A stretch of DNA of 64,000 nt from CAIKBL01 sp050247235 (GCA_050247235.1 JBFWUN010000012.1:1-64000); one strand, 5' to 3'; counted from the first letter of the stretch, positions 1-8,563 are shown. A program made the numbers and translations. The notes: a model not told the origin generated them from the letters alone.

Positions 1-188
1 AGTCGGTGCACGAAGTCGACCACGCGACGCGCTATCCGCACGTCGCCTCGTGGTACACGGGGACGAACATCCCGGGCAAGCGGTGCCAGTTCTCGCCCTA
101 TGCCGACGGGGTCGGCACCTATCGTCGCGCCTGCGAGGATCTCGTCGCCCGGGACTACGCGGGCGTCGGGTTCCAGCGCCACACCTGA
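1..188 (+). CDS. C-terminal end of a flavin-binding monooxygenase (BVMO-like), cut by the window edge
   Basis: Only the last 60 or so codons are present, reading in from the left edge to a TGA at 186-188. The peptide contains SWYTGTNIPGK, nearly identical to SWYTGSNIPGK near the C-terminus of the BVMO at 20754 and related to SWYLGANIPGK in the BVMO at 5368. The family uses FAD and NADPH to insert oxygen next to a ketone. Because the FAD and NADP Rossmann motifs and the BVMO fingerprint lie outside the window, activity cannot be judged. It is the first of three BVMO-type genes in 22 kb. Assignment to the family is firm; substrate is unknown. Confidence 0.85.
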   Translation, partial: SVHEVDHATRYPHVASWYTGTNIPGKRCQFSPYADGVGTYRRACEDLVARDYAGVGFQRHT

Positions 189-284
189 TCGGTACTCTTA
201 CCGGATTTCGCTGCCCGCACGCCGTGCGTCGCGCGGGCAGCGGCCTTAGCATGGGCCACCACCACATCGGGCCAGGGAGGGCGC

Positions 285-1439
285 ATGCGAAGGATGGACT
301 GCCGGAGAGCTGCGCTGTGCGCGGTGCTCGTCGCGACGACTGGGGCCGCCACCGCCGCCGGCCTGCTCGACACGCTGAAGAAGATGGCCGGCCCCACCGA
401 GTACGTGGTGCGCGGCCGGCTGCAGACGCAGGACGGGCAGTGGCTCACCTGCTTCAATGGCATCAGGACCGGCTACCTCGGCGCGCCGGACATGGCGCGG
501 CCGGGGGATGCGCAGATCGACCCCGCAACCGGCCAGATGCGGATCTCCACCGCCGCGATCCCGGCCGTCGTGATGACACGGGACGGCACGGTGACCTCCA
601 ACGACTGTGACTCGCTCGATGCCCAGCACCTGCTGGTGCTGGTAATGCCTGCGGCACCGAATGCGCCCGCCGGCGATGGCCTCATCCGCGACAAGTACGG
701 CTGCGGGGTGTGGACCGAGGAAGAGTTCCGCGTCGCCGACAAGGACGAGATCATGGCCTGCCAGGCGCGGGTGATCACGGAGCGGGAAGCGGCGCGGCTG
801 CGGGGCGAAACGGTCCCGGGCATGATCGCGCCGGTCAGCCCGCCCGACACCGGCTATCGCGACGCGTACGGTACGCCCTGCGTGACAGCGGACATGACCG
901 GAGACGAAATCGTCCGCAACACGGGTGCCCTGCATGAGTGCCAGATGGAAGCCGTCTCTGAGCGAGCGTGGAATCGCTCCCAGGCGCGCTCGCGGGCCGC
1001 GGCAGGCAGCGGCGTCGCGTCGGCCCAGCCATCCGAGGCTCAGCAGCAGCTTGCAGTCGCCAGACTGCAGGAGGAAACCGCCGCGAAGTTCGCCGCGATA
1101 CAGGCGCAAGCCGGCGTCGCAGCGGCCGCGCCCGCTGCTGCGAGCGCCGAGGATCTCGCCTGGGATGGCGCCAAGCTCTGCAACCTGAAGCCCGCCTACA
1201 TGATGAAGCTGCGCGACGAGGCGACGCAGTTCGTACGCATGGACACGGCAACCGATCGCATCGTGATGTCGGAGATGGCCGGCGGCACGCGCCAGGAAGT
1301 CGCGCTCGACGGCACTGCCTTCGCGCAGCGCGCGTCGTTCAACGCGCAGGCGATCGGGCAGGGCGGCGACACTTGCGGACGGGCATTCTGGAATGCAGAA
1401 GCGCTCAAGGCCGCCACCGCTGCAATGAGCGGCCAATAG
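285..1439 (+). CDS. Secreted hypothetical protein, 384 aa
   Basis: The N-terminus has arginines followed by a hydrophobic stretch ending in an Ala-rich site (about residues 1-25), which reads as a Sec signal peptide, so export to the periplasm is likely. The mature protein has an N-terminal part with several cysteines (CFNG, NDCDS, YGCGV, MACQA, TPCV, HECQ). An Ala/Gln-rich linker follows around residues 240-295, then a second compact part with LCNLKPAYMMKLRDEA. The spaced cysteines suggest disulfides. A second in-frame ATG at 297 is an alternative start. I do not recognise the family. Codon use looks like the neighbours. It is convergent with the damaged gene at 1551-2009. Confidence 0.75.
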   Translation: MRRMDCRRAALCAVLVATTGAATAAGLLDTLKKMAGPTEYVVRGRLQTQDGQWLTCFNGIRTGYLGAPDMARPGDAQIDPATGQMRISTAAIPAVVMTRDGTVTSNDCDSLDAQHLLVLVMPAAPNAPAGDGLIRDKYGCGVWTEEEFRVADKDEIMACQARVITEREAARLRGETVPGMIAPVSPPDTGYRDAYGTPCVTADMTGDEIVRNTGALHECQMEAVSERAWNRSQARSRAAAGSGVASAQPSEAQQQLAVARLQEETAAKFAAIQAQAGVAAAAPAAASAEDLAWDGAKLCNLKPAYMMKLRDEATQFVRMDTATDRIVMSEMAGGTRQEVALDGTAFAQRASFNAQAIGQGGDTCGRAFWNAEALKAATAAMSGQ

Positions 1440-1515
1440 CGCCGTTGACGTCGCAATACCCGCTGCCGTAAACGACGGCCCGGACACGCCCAACCCGGAT
1501 GGTCGAGACACGCAC

Positions 1516-1550
1516 GTCCCGTAGCCCGGATGAGCGCAGTGAGAGTCGAG
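1516..1550. repeat. REP-like dispersed element
   Basis: On the minus strand the segment reads CTGCGCTCATCCGGGCTACG, a sequence I know as a common dispersed intergenic element of proteobacterial genomes (GTAGCCCGGATGAGCGCAG on the other strand). It sits exactly where the reading frame of the minus-strand gene at 1551-2009 stops making protein-like sense, so it may have interrupted that gene's 3' end. Recognition is from memory of the motif; copy number in this genome cannot be seen here. Confidence 0.55.
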
Positions 1551-2009
1551 ATCGCGGCGCTTGCCGTTCACTGACTCGATGTCGGCGTTGCTCGCGGGCA
1601 GCACCGCGTTGTACTCGGCGGCGAGACGCGCATGTTCGTCGATCCCTGCGTTGAAGGCATTGATGGCGGCGACGTCGGACGCATCGAGCGTCGCCNNNNN
1701 NNNNNNNNNNNNNNNNNNNNNNNNNNNNNNNNNNNNNNNNNNNNNNNNNNNNNNNNNNNNNNNNNNNNNNNNNNNNNNNNNNNNNNNNNNNNNNNGCGTC
1801 GCCTCCAGCGCCTGGATCTCGGTCAACTGTGCGGTAAGCGCCTGCTTGCGCGCATCGAGCGCAGCGTTCTGCGTGTGCAGGCTCTCTTCGTCCGCGAGGC
1901 AGGCCGCGAGTTCTGCTCGACTCAGTAACGGTGGAGGCTCCGCCGCGCCCGCTGCGGCCATGACGGCGAGCAGTCCCGCGTTGACGGAGGCCCTGCTCAC
2001 TCGCGCCAT
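1551..2009 (-). pseudogene. Secreted coiled-coil protein, 3' end lost, contains assembly gap
   Basis: Reading leftward from ATG at 2009, the protein starts MARVSRASVNAGLLAVMAAA, a signal peptide. An acidic/Ala-rich helical stretch follows (RAELAACLADEESLHTQNAAL and on) that looks like a coiled coil. One hundred N bases interrupt it at 1696-1795. After the gap the same style resumes (DASDVAAINAFNAGIDEHARLA, then NADIESVNGK), then the frame runs without a stop into a REP-like element and the antisense of the 285-1439 gene. The true stop is therefore missing. It may be a pseudogene or a misassembly around the gap; gap length 100 is probably a placeholder. Function unknown. Confidence 0.5.
1696..1795. 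other. Assembly gap (100 N)
   Basis: One hundred undetermined bases inside the coiled-coil gene on the minus strand. The exactly round length suggests a scaffolding placeholder, so the real distance is unknown and the translation across it cannot be trusted. Confidence 0.98.
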
Positions 2010-2206
2010 TGGCCCCACTTGCCCCAGTAGGTCACTTCCTCGACCGGCAGCCGCTTCGCCGGCTTCAGATCGCCGCCCGTCAGACGGGCGACCGGCAGCA
2101 GCGCCGCCGCCGTGCAGGTCGAAGGGATCCCGAGCAGTTGTGCGACTTCCTGCTCGTCCTGCAGATGCAGGGTCGTCCACGCCGAGGCGAGGCGCAGCGT
2201 ACCCGC
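1997..2206 (-). pseudogene. Nitroreductase remnant (C-terminal part only)
   Basis: The last 65-70 codons of this minus-strand frame read LASAWTTLHLQDEQEVAQLLGIP, then AAALLPVARLTGG, then KRLPVEEVTYW.KWG. That is the typical C-terminal block of FMN-dependent nitroreductases. Upstream, in the open frame that continues to 2395, the expected FMN-binding N-terminal two thirds are absent and the sequence is Arg/Ala/Gly-rich frame-shadow. I read it as a 5'-truncated, non-functional gene. Its stop (TGA at 1997-1999) overlaps the start of the next damaged gene by 13 bases, which also suggests local deletion. A functional short protein starting near 2283 is a less likely alternative. Confidence 0.6.
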
Positions 2207-2550
2207 GTCACCGTCCGGAGCGCGGTCCCAGCGAATCGCCGCCACCCCCGGGCCGAGTGTGGCATCTGCCGGCCTGAAGCACATCGCCCAGCCACCAACT
2301 CGCGCGCGGCGCCACCCGGCCGGGATGGCTCGGGCCGGGCGCCGGCGGGGCTGCCGAATCGATCGATGACCTCGACCGCACTGCTCACACCCCACTACGT
2401 CGCAATCGCGACCTTCGCCATCGTCATGCGGAATTGATCTGAATCACGCGCACGGCGTTGGCGCCTGCGTGGCCGATGGAATCACCATGCTAGCCTCGCA
2501 ATCGATTATCGGCAGCACGATGGAATATCGATAAAAGCGAGGGTGCAGTC

Positions 2551-3480
2551 ATGAGCATGACGGGAGTCCTGAGACCCGGCCACGCGCAGGTGCGGGTGCT
2601 CGACCTGGAGGAAGGCGTGAAGTTCTACCGCGACGTGCTCGGGCTCGTGGAGACCGGCCGCGATGCGCAGGGCCGGGTGTACTTCAAGGCCTGGGACGAA
2701 CGGGATCACAACAGCTTCGTCCTGCGGGCGGCCGACCGCGCCGGCATCGATTTCTTCGGCTTCAAGGTGCTCGACTGCGCGACGATGGATCGTCTCGAGT
2801 CGGCACTCCGCGCCTACGGCGTGCGCACCGAGCGGATCCCGGCCGGCGAGATGCTCGAGACCGGCGAGCGCGTGCGGTTCGAGATCCCGACCGGTCACCT
2901 GATCGAGCTGTACGCGGAGAAGACGGCGGTCGGCAACGGGATCCCGGAAGTGAACCCGACGCCGTGGAACGCGAACGCGGAGCACGGCATCGCGCCGATC
3001 AGGATGGACCACGCGCTGCTGTACGGGCCGGACCTGGACGGTGTGCTCAAGCTGTTCACCGAGGTGCTGGGGTTCTACCTGGTGGAACACGTGCTCGGTG
3101 AGGACGGCAAGACCGAGATGGCCATCTGGCTGTCCTGCTCGCAGAAGGCGCACGACATCGCGTTCGTGCGCCACGCGGAACCCGGCAAGCTGCATCACGT
3201 GGCGTTCCTGCTGGAGAGCTGGGAGAAGATCCTCCGGGCCGGCGACATCATGTCGATGAACGACGTGCCCGTGGATTTCGGCCCCACGCGCCACGGCATC
3301 ACGCGCGGTGCGACGATCTACGCGTTCGATCGCTCGGGCAACCGCTTCGAGACCTTCATGGGCGGCTACCACACGTATCCCGATCACAAGCCGCTGACCT
3401 GGACGTGGGACAACCTCGGCCAGGGACTCGATTTCCCGCAGCGCAAGCTGCACGAGTCATTCCTGTCGGTGGTGACCTGA
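2551..3480 (+). CDS. Extradiol ring-cleavage dioxygenase, catechol 2,3-dioxygenase type
   Basis: A 309-residue two-domain vicinal-oxygen-chelate protein, the usual length of XylE-type enzymes. The C-terminal catalytic domain keeps the Fe(II) ligands of the 2-His-1-carboxylate triad: His154 (RMDHALLYG), His216 (KLHHVAF) and Glu267 (NRFETFMGG). The second-shell residues His201 (KAHDIAF), His248 and Tyr257 (TRHGITRGATIYAF) are also present. It would open catechol-like diols meta to the hydroxyls in the cytoplasm. The start ATG follows GCGAGGG at good spacing. It stands alone; ferredoxin XylT and semialdehyde dehydrogenase genes are not adjacent. The nearest partners are flavin monooxygenases. 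Family certain; substrate (simple catechol or a larger biphenyl/steroid-type diol) open. Confidence 0.92.
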   Translation: MSMTGVLRPGHAQVRVLDLEEGVKFYRDVLGLVETGRDAQGRVYFKAWDERDHNSFVLRAADRAGIDFFGFKVLDCATMDRLESALRAYGVRTERIPAGEMLETGERVRFEIPTGHLIELYAEKTAVGNGIPEVNPTPWNANAEHGIAPIRMDHALLYGPDLDGVLKLFTEVLGFYLVEHVLGEDGKTEMAIWLSCSQKAHDIAFVRHAEPGKLHHVAFLLESWEKILRAGDIMSMNDVPVDFGPTRHGITRGATIYAFDRSGNRFETFMGGYHTYPDHKPLTWTWDNLGQGLDFPQRKLHESFLSVVT

Positions 3481-3510
3481 GTCGACGAGCGGGCAGCCCC
3501 CGTCCAGTGC

Positions 3511-3623
3511 CGTCGCCCGCGCGGACGCGGGGGCCCATACAGAGTGGTCCGAAGCCCTGCGGGCAGGGGTCCATGCGGCTACGGGAAAAGCCGCATGGAT
3601 CCCCGCTTCCGCGGGAGTGACGA
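3511..3623. repeat. Palindromic REP-like composite element between convergent genes
   Basis: Three hairpins lie in series: CCCGCG/CGCGGG with loop CGGA (3516-3531), a perfect 10-bp stem CCATGCGGCT/AGCCGCATGG with loop ACGGGAAA (3571-3598), and CCCGC/GCGGG with loop TTCC (3602-3615). The left part (CGTCGCCCGCG...) is an imperfect inverted copy of the right part (CGCGGGAGTGACG). The whole is therefore an inverted pair of a unit like the GTCATTCCCGCG element widespread in beta- and gammaproteobacteria. It sits between two converging genes, where such elements often act as bidirectional transcription or mRNA-decay barriers. Confidence 0.75.
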
Positions 3624-3704
3624 AGGAGAGGGCTGAATGTCCGTCGGTGCGGCGGGCATCCCGGGGGGAACACCCGGTACTCAACCGCATCACGCGCCGC
3701 GCCG

Positions 3705-4913
3705 TCAGCCGGCCTTCTGCCGTGCGTTGAAGAACTCCAGGAAGTCCGGCGAAAGCTGCTCCTCGCCCTTGGCTTTCGCGTATTCAGCGATCTTGGCGCC
3801 GACGGCCGCGTTCAGCTCGCCCTTGAACATCGCGTTGTTCTCACGCAGCCAGTCTTCCGATGACTGGCGGCCCGCGTTCAGGCGGTTGATCTTCGGGATC
3901 GCGTAGCGTGCGATGAGTTCGTAAGAGCGTCGGGTCTCGGCCCAGTCGGCCCAGTGCGTGTCCAGGTGCAGGAAGCAGCCGAAGCCGCCGGACTGCTGCT
4001 GCAGGCGATCGATCTGCGCCACGTAATCGTCCGGCGTGCCGATGACGCCGAACCCGGTGTCGATGATGTAGTCCACCGGGTCGACCCCCGGCGGGGTGCC
4101 GAGCGGCAGCGCCGCCACCTTGGACATGTAATCGATCCAGCGCGTCAGCCCGTAGCGCACGTTCTCGCGCGCCTTCTCACGCGTCTCTGCCACGTGCACC
4201 GGACCGACCAGCCGCCAGTTCGAACGATCGACGCGCTGGCCGTGTTCACGCGCCGTGTCCTCGCAGATCTTCCAGTTCGACGCCAGCATGTTGAACGCAC
4301 CGGCCGAAGTGGCGCCGATCGACAGCAGCCCGAGCCCGAACTTGCCGGCCGCGCGCGCGCCGGTGGGCGACACCTGGCTCGCTACCGCCATCTCGATGCC
4401 CTTGTCGCTGTACGACGGGAACATCAGGCTCGCACGGTTCAGCTCGAACCAGTCCGTTTTCATCGTCACCGTCTCGCCGTTCAGCAGGCGCACCAGCGGT
4501 TCGATCGCCTCTTCCATCCGGTCGCGCGCGAGCGCAGTGGGAATGCCCTGCATGTACGCGTCCGACGGCAGCGAGCCCGGACCCACGCCGAACATCGCGC
4601 GGCCGCGCGTGTGGTAGTCCATCTGGCGGATTCGATCGGCGAGGATGTACGGATGGTGATACGGCAGCGAGCACACGCCGGTCCCGAAGCGGATTGAACG
4701 CGTGCGCTGCGCGGCAGCGACAATGAACATCTCCGGGCTCGCCGTGATCTCCCAGCCGCCGGAGTGGTGTTCGCCGATCCAGACTTCGTCGTAGTTGAGC
4801 TTGTCCGCCCACTCCACGAGATCCATGTCGTGTTCGAGCGCCAGCAGCGGATGCTCGTCGGGTGGAATGTGCGGGGGAATGAAAAGGCCGAAACGAAGCC
4901 GGGACTGCGCCAT
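3705..4913 (-). CDS. LLM-class (luciferase-like) flavin-dependent monooxygenase
   Basis: A 402-residue TIM-barrel protein of the bacterial luciferase superfamily. It starts MAQSRLRFGLFIPPHIPPDEHP and continues with WIGEHHSGGWE, the TGVCSLPYHHP segment and a MFGVGPGSLPSDA turn, all usual in the long LLM oxidoreductases related to limonene monooxygenase. These enzymes use reduced FMN supplied by a separate reductase. The C-terminal extension (about residues 345-402) is Lys/Ala/Glu-rich and helical. It is divergent from the BVMO at 5368 across a 454-bp shared upstream region, so the two oxygenases may be co-regulated. A role in oxidising a terpenoid or alicyclic substrate is inference. Confidence 0.88.
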   Translation of the reverse strand: MAQSRLRFGLFIPPHIPPDEHPLLALEHDMDLVEWADKLNYDEVWIGEHHSGGWEITASPEMFIVAAAQRTRSIRFGTGVCSLPYHHPYILADRIRQMDYHTRGRAMFGVGPGSLPSDAYMQGIPTALARDRMEEAIEPLVRLLNGETVTMKTDWFELNRASLMFPSYSDKGIEMAVASQVSPTGARAAGKFGLGLLSIGATSAGAFNMLASNWKICEDTAREHGQRVDRSNWRLVGPVHVAETREKARENVRYGLTRWIDYMSKVAALPLGTPPGVDPVDYIIDTGFGVIGTPDDYVAQIDRLQQQSGGFGCFLHLDTHWADWAETRRSYELIARYAIPKINRLNAGRQSSEDWLRENNAMFKGELNAAVGAKIAEYAKAKGEEQLSPDFLEFFNARQKAG

Positions 4914-5367
4914 GACGTGGACTCCTTGATCGCGGAAAGGTCGTTGAATCGCCCGCGGGCGAAGTGGCCCGACATTACACTGATCGGCCCTGCCGGCAAA
5001 CGCGTCGGTGGCGCCACGGCCGCGGGCGCCGTGACGTGCATCACGCCGAATCGAAGGTGCGATGCAGCATCGATATTCGCGCGGGACGATGCTTCGGTTG
5101 GCCCGGTGAAGTTGTCCTACAGCGGATACCGCGGAGGATCACGCACGGCGCGGGCCAACCGCCGATCGTGATCTGGCGCAACCGCGGGCCGCACACCCCC
5201 TTCATGATTTCCACAAGCTGCATCGCAACGATGTGATCAAATCGTGAACCCGCCATCGGGGTGAGCCCTCGGGCACGCCTGAAAACCCGCGCGGCGCCTG
5301 TTCCCGCATCCGTTGGCATCACGTTTGCTCGGCAGCCTCATCGACCCATCCCCACGAGGAGCGCACC
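4914..5367. promoter_or_regulatory. Divergent intergenic region between two flavin monooxygenase genes
   Basis: This 454-bp stretch has no credible gene on either strand. It must hold the promoters of the LLM monooxygenase (leftward) and the BVMO (rightward). A purine-rich GAGGAG just before the ATG at 5368 is a good ribosome-binding site for the BVMO. I see no clear -35/-10 pair or operator palindrome, and no regulator gene is next to it. Confidence 0.5.
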
Positions 5368-6993
5368 ATGACGACCACACTCCCCGCTGCGGCGGACACC
5401 ACGCACGACGCCATCGTGATCGGCGCCGGCTTCGCCGGCCTCTACATGCTCCACCTGCTCCGCGATCGGCTGGGCATGCGCGCGGAAGCGATCGAAGCGG
5501 CGGACGGCGTGGGCGGCACGTGGTACTGGAACCGCTATCCCGGCGCGCGCTGCGACATCCCGAGCCACCACTATTCCTATTCGTTTTCCGCGGAGCTGCA
5601 GCAGGCGTGGACGTGGTCGGAGAAATACGGGTCGCAGGCCGAGATCCTGGAGTACCTGGAGTTCGTCGCGCGCCGGTTCGACCTGCCGCGCAGCATCCGC
5701 TTCAACACCCGCGTGAGCGCCGCGCACTTTGATGATGCCGCCCGTTGCTGGCGCGTGACGTTGAGCGACGGGACGACGCTCACCGCGCCGTTCTTCATCC
5801 CTGCGGTCGGCACGTTGTCCGATGCGGCCATTCCCGACTTCAAGGGTCGCGATTCATTCCGCGGCAAGGTGTACGTGACCGGCCGCTGGCCGCGGGAACC
5901 CGTCGATTTCACCGGCCGGCGCGTCGGCATCATCGGCACCGGTGCGACCGCGATGCAGGCGATCCCGGTAATCGCGGCGCAGGCCGGGCACCTGACCGTA
6001 TTCCAGCGTACGCCGAACTACGGCTCTCCGCTGCGCAACGCGCCGATGAGCGCGGAAGAAGACCGCGCGATCAAGGCGAACTACGCCGAACTCCGCCGCC
6101 AGTCCTGGGACGCCTTCGCCGGCGTGCCGTTCCCGCGGCTCAAGCCTTCCGCGCTCGCTGATTCCCCTGCGGAACGTCGTGCACACTACGAAGCCTGCTG
6201 GCAGGACGGTGGTTTCAGCCTGTGGGTCGGCAGCTACGCGGACGTGCTGACGGACAAGACGGCGAACGAGACAGTGGCGGAGTTCGTGCGCGAGAAGATC
6301 CGGGCGCGCGTGAAGAACCCACGGATGGCCGCGCTGCTGTGTCCGCCGCCGGGCCAGACCTATGGCACCAAGCGCCAGCCCTGCGAAACCGGCTACTACG
6401 AGACGTTCGATCGCGCCAATGTCAGCCTGGTCGATCTGAAGGCGACCCCCATCGAAGAGATCACGCCGGACGGGATCCGGACCTCCGCGGAATCGATCGA
6501 TCTCGACATGCTGATCTACGCCACGGGCTTCGACGCATTCACCGGCGCGCTGCACCGGATGGATATCCGTGGCCGCGGCGGCATCACGCTGAAGGAAGCA
6601 TGGTCCGCCGGTCCGCGCACGCTGTACGGGCTCGGCACGCACGGTTTTCCCAATCTCTTCTTCATCACGGGGCCACAGAGTCCCTCGGTGCTGTTCAACA
6701 TGCCGCTCGGCATCGAGATGCACGCGGAATGGATCGCCGACTGCATCGCCCATCTCCGCGCGCACGGCCTGGCGACGATCGAGGCGAACCGTGCGGACGA
6801 GGACACCTGGATCGCGCACACCCGGGAAGTGGCCGATGCGACCCTGCTGCCCGAGGCAACATCGTGGTATCTCGGCGCCAACATCCCGGGCAAGCCGCGT
6901 GTGTTCATGGTGTACCTGGGTGGCGGCAAGCACTACCGGGAAGTTATCGGCAACGCCGCGGCCGCGGGGTATCGCGGATTCACGCTGGCCTGA
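5368..6993 (+). CDS. Flavin-containing monooxygenase of the BVMO group with an altered fingerprint
   Basis: A 541-residue class B flavoprotein, usual length for cyclohexanone monooxygenase relatives. The FAD-binding GAGFAG is at residues 19-24, followed by GVGGTWYWNRYPGARCD. The NADP Rossmann motif GIIGTGATA lies near 187-195, and the C-terminal block SWYLGANIPGK is kept. The BVMO fingerprint FxGxxxHxxxWP reads F164-R-G-K-V-Y-V170-T-G-R-W174-P: the family histidine is valine (codon GTG, 5875-5877). The paralogue at 20754 keeps the histidine, so this is a specific change. The enzyme may be an atypical BVMO, an N- or S-oxidising FMO, or impaired. A GAGGAG precedes the ATG. No partner gene is in obvious operon with it. 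Confidence 0.88.
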   Translation: MTTTLPAAADTTHDAIVIGAGFAGLYMLHLLRDRLGMRAEAIEAADGVGGTWYWNRYPGARCDIPSHHYSYSFSAELQQAWTWSEKYGSQAEILEYLEFVARRFDLPRSIRFNTRVSAAHFDDAARCWRVTLSDGTTLTAPFFIPAVGTLSDAAIPDFKGRDSFRGKVYVTGRWPREPVDFTGRRVGIIGTGATAMQAIPVIAAQAGHLTVFQRTPNYGSPLRNAPMSAEEDRAIKANYAELRRQSWDAFAGVPFPRLKPSALADSPAERRAHYEACWQDGGFSLWVGSYADVLTDKTANETVAEFVREKIRARVKNPRMAALLCPPPGQTYGTKRQPCETGYYETFDRANVSLVDLKATPIEEITPDGIRTSAESIDLDMLIYATGFDAFTGALHRMDIRGRGGITLKEAWSAGPRTLYGLGTHGFPNLFFITGPQSPSVLFNMPLGIEMHAEWIADCIAHLRAHGLATIEANRADEDTWIAHTREVADATLLPEATSWYLGANIPGKPRVFMVYLGGGKHYREVIGNAAAAGYRGFTLA

Positions 6994-7133
6994 CGGAGGA
7001 TTCCAGCAGACCCCGCAGCCGCTGGAGAGTCGCCCATGGCATGGGTTTGCCTCGCACGCAGGTCTTGCAGGCCTTGGCAAAGCGCGATGAAGCGAACAGC
7101 ATGGTGCTTCCTGCATCCAGGGGAGGGTGAACC

Positions 7134-7643
7134 ATGAGCCTGTTCGGTTTCGTGAAGGACATCGGGCGTCAGCTTTTCAAGAAGGACGAAGATGCGGCGG
7201 CCGCGATCCGCCAGCACATTGAGATTAACAATCCGGGAGTCACCGATCTGAAGGTCACATTCGACAATGGAATCGTCGGCCTCGGTGGCGAATGCAGCAG
7301 CGGTGAAGCGTTTCAGAAGTGCGTGCTCATGGCAGGCAACGTCAAGGGCGTTGTCGACGTCTACACGAATGGACTTCGCGTCAAGGCGACCGCGACCGAC
7401 GTCGTGACCCCCGAGCCCGTCGCCGAACCCGCCGCAGCGGCACCCGTGCAGCAAGTCGCACCGCAGACCCGGGTCGCGGTGGAGTACTACGTCATCAGGT
7501 CCGGCGACACGCTCAGCAGGATCGCAAAGCAGGCCTACGGAAACGCCAACCTGTATCCCAAACTGTTCGAAGCGAACAAGGAAGTCATCGAGCACCCTGA
7601 CCGGATTTTCCCGGGGCAGAAGATCCGCATTCCACGCGAGTAG
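7134..7643 (+). CDS. lysM: BON-LysM protein, Kbp/YgaU-like
   Basis: A 169-residue protein with no signal peptide. It has an N-terminal BON-type domain (about residues 20-85), a Pro/Ala/Val linker (92-112) and a C-terminal LysM domain (118-167; YYVIRSGDTLSRIAKQAYG and FPGQKIRIP). The order and size match E. coli Kbp (YgaU), a cytoplasmic potassium-binding protein; many genomes label it peptidoglycan-binding protein LysM. The start MSLFGFVKDI is the family start and follows GGGGAGGG. Potassium sensing is known for the E. coli protein only. It lies alone between a BVMO and a small membrane protein. Confidence 0.93.
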   Translation: MSLFGFVKDIGRQLFKKDEDAAAAIRQHIEINNPGVTDLKVTFDNGIVGLGGECSSGEAFQKCVLMAGNVKGVVDVYTNGLRVKATATDVVTPEPVAEPAAAAPVQQVAPQTRVAVEYYVIRSGDTLSRIAKQAYGNANLYPKLFEANKEVIEHPDRIFPGQKIRIPRE

Positions 7644-7725
7644 GGTGCGATGTGAGACCGGAGTCAGTCCCGGTTGACGCACGGGGTCCCCGCGGATCGG
7701 CACGCTCCGCAGGCCGGCCCGCGGG

Positions 7726-8082
7726 ATGACGGTGCTGCTGTGGCGATCGCTCGCCCTCGCGACGCTGCTGCTCGGGTTCGTCGGCGTTTTCGTGCCCGGC
7801 CTGCCCACCGTGCCGTTCCTGCTGGTCGCCGCGTGGGCCGGCGGTCGCGGCTGGCCGACACTCGAGCGCTGGCTGCTCGATCACCCTCGCCACGGCCCGC
7901 CGATCCGGCGCTGGCGCGAACGCGGCGCCGTCCCGCGCGGCGCGAAATGGGCGGCAACGGTCACCATGACCGCCAGCGCCGCCCTGCTCGCGATGATGCC
8001 GCTGCCCCTGCACGCGAAGATCGGCATTCCCGCGCTGATGCTCGTCGTCGCGCTCTGGCTGTGGCGCCGTCCCGAGGACTGA
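7726..8082 (+). CDS. Small inner-membrane protein, DUF454 (YbaN family)
   Basis: 118 residues with two strongly hydrophobic segments at the N-terminus (LLWRSLALATLLLGFVGVFV, then a PGLPTVPFLLVAAWAGGRGWP turn) and another hydrophobic pair near the C-terminus (about 70-112). The PGLPT.PF.L.AA motif followed by a short loop containing WLLDHP and GPPI..W is the DUF454/YbaN signature. Function is unknown in the family. Its start overlaps no neighbour; the ATG at 7726 lies 83 bases after the LysM gene, and co-transcription is possible. Confidence 0.85.
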   Translation: MTVLLWRSLALATLLLGFVGVFVPGLPTVPFLLVAAWAGGRGWPTLERWLLDHPRHGPPIRRWRERGAVPRGAKWAATVTMTASAALLAMMPLPLHAKIGIPALMLVVALWLWRRPED

Positions 8083-8129
8083 GAGTCGCCATGCGTGCGC
8101 GGCACGCCATCGCGACGGCCGCGGTCGTG

Positions 8130-8492
8130 TCAGCGCCCCGGCATGCGCGTCTCGTGTTCCTCCACGACATAGAAACGGATCGAAGACTTGTCGAACAGCT
8201 TCTCCTCGTCCTCGCCGATGATGCGGGCGGTCTCCGGCTCGGTCAGGTAGGCCATGCCGCGCTGGAAGTCGGCTTCATCGTCGAACCAGAGTTCGGTGAC
8301 CACGTCGTACTGCGAGGCCGGGTCGGTGCCGTACACCGCGTTGCCGTAGGGTCGCAGGAAATGACGTACGTAACGCTTCATGTTCGGCACCTTGCTTGCG
8401 CCGAGCGGGGCGTGCGAGGTCTCGTAGTACCGGATGAACTCTTCCATGCTCATGCCGGGCTTGCGACGGATCAGGATCATGACTTTGAACAT
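8130..8492 (-). CDS. EthD-domain protein, 120 aa
   Basis: A small dimeric alpha/beta-barrel type protein. MFKVMILIRRKPGMSMEEFIRYYETSHAPLG is the EthD opening: a beta strand, then a helix with EEF..YYE..HAPL. The end reads SSIRFYVVEEHE. EthD proteins accompany oxidative degradation clusters (first seen with the ethyl tert-butyl ether P450), but their reaction is unclear. It is the last of three minus-strand genes (EthD-like, GST, EthD) with short gaps of about 45-70 bases, which read as one operon running leftward from 9610. Confidence 0.85.
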   Translation of the reverse strand: MFKVMILIRRKPGMSMEEFIRYYETSHAPLGASKVPNMKRYVRHFLRPYGNAVYGTDPASQYDVVTELWFDDEADFQRGMAYLTEPETARIIGEDEEKLFDKSSIRFYVVEEHETRMPGR

Positions 8493-8563
8493 CGCGGCTC
8501 TCCTCTCGTGGATACGTGGATGGAATTCATGCGTGCGACCCGTCGCCCGGAAGCAATCCCGGT

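Noticed and set aside
246..2180. Long open minus-strand frame of 644 codons
   Set aside because: Most of it is the antisense shadow of the 285-1439 gene and runs through 100 N; only 1551-2009 looks protein-like.
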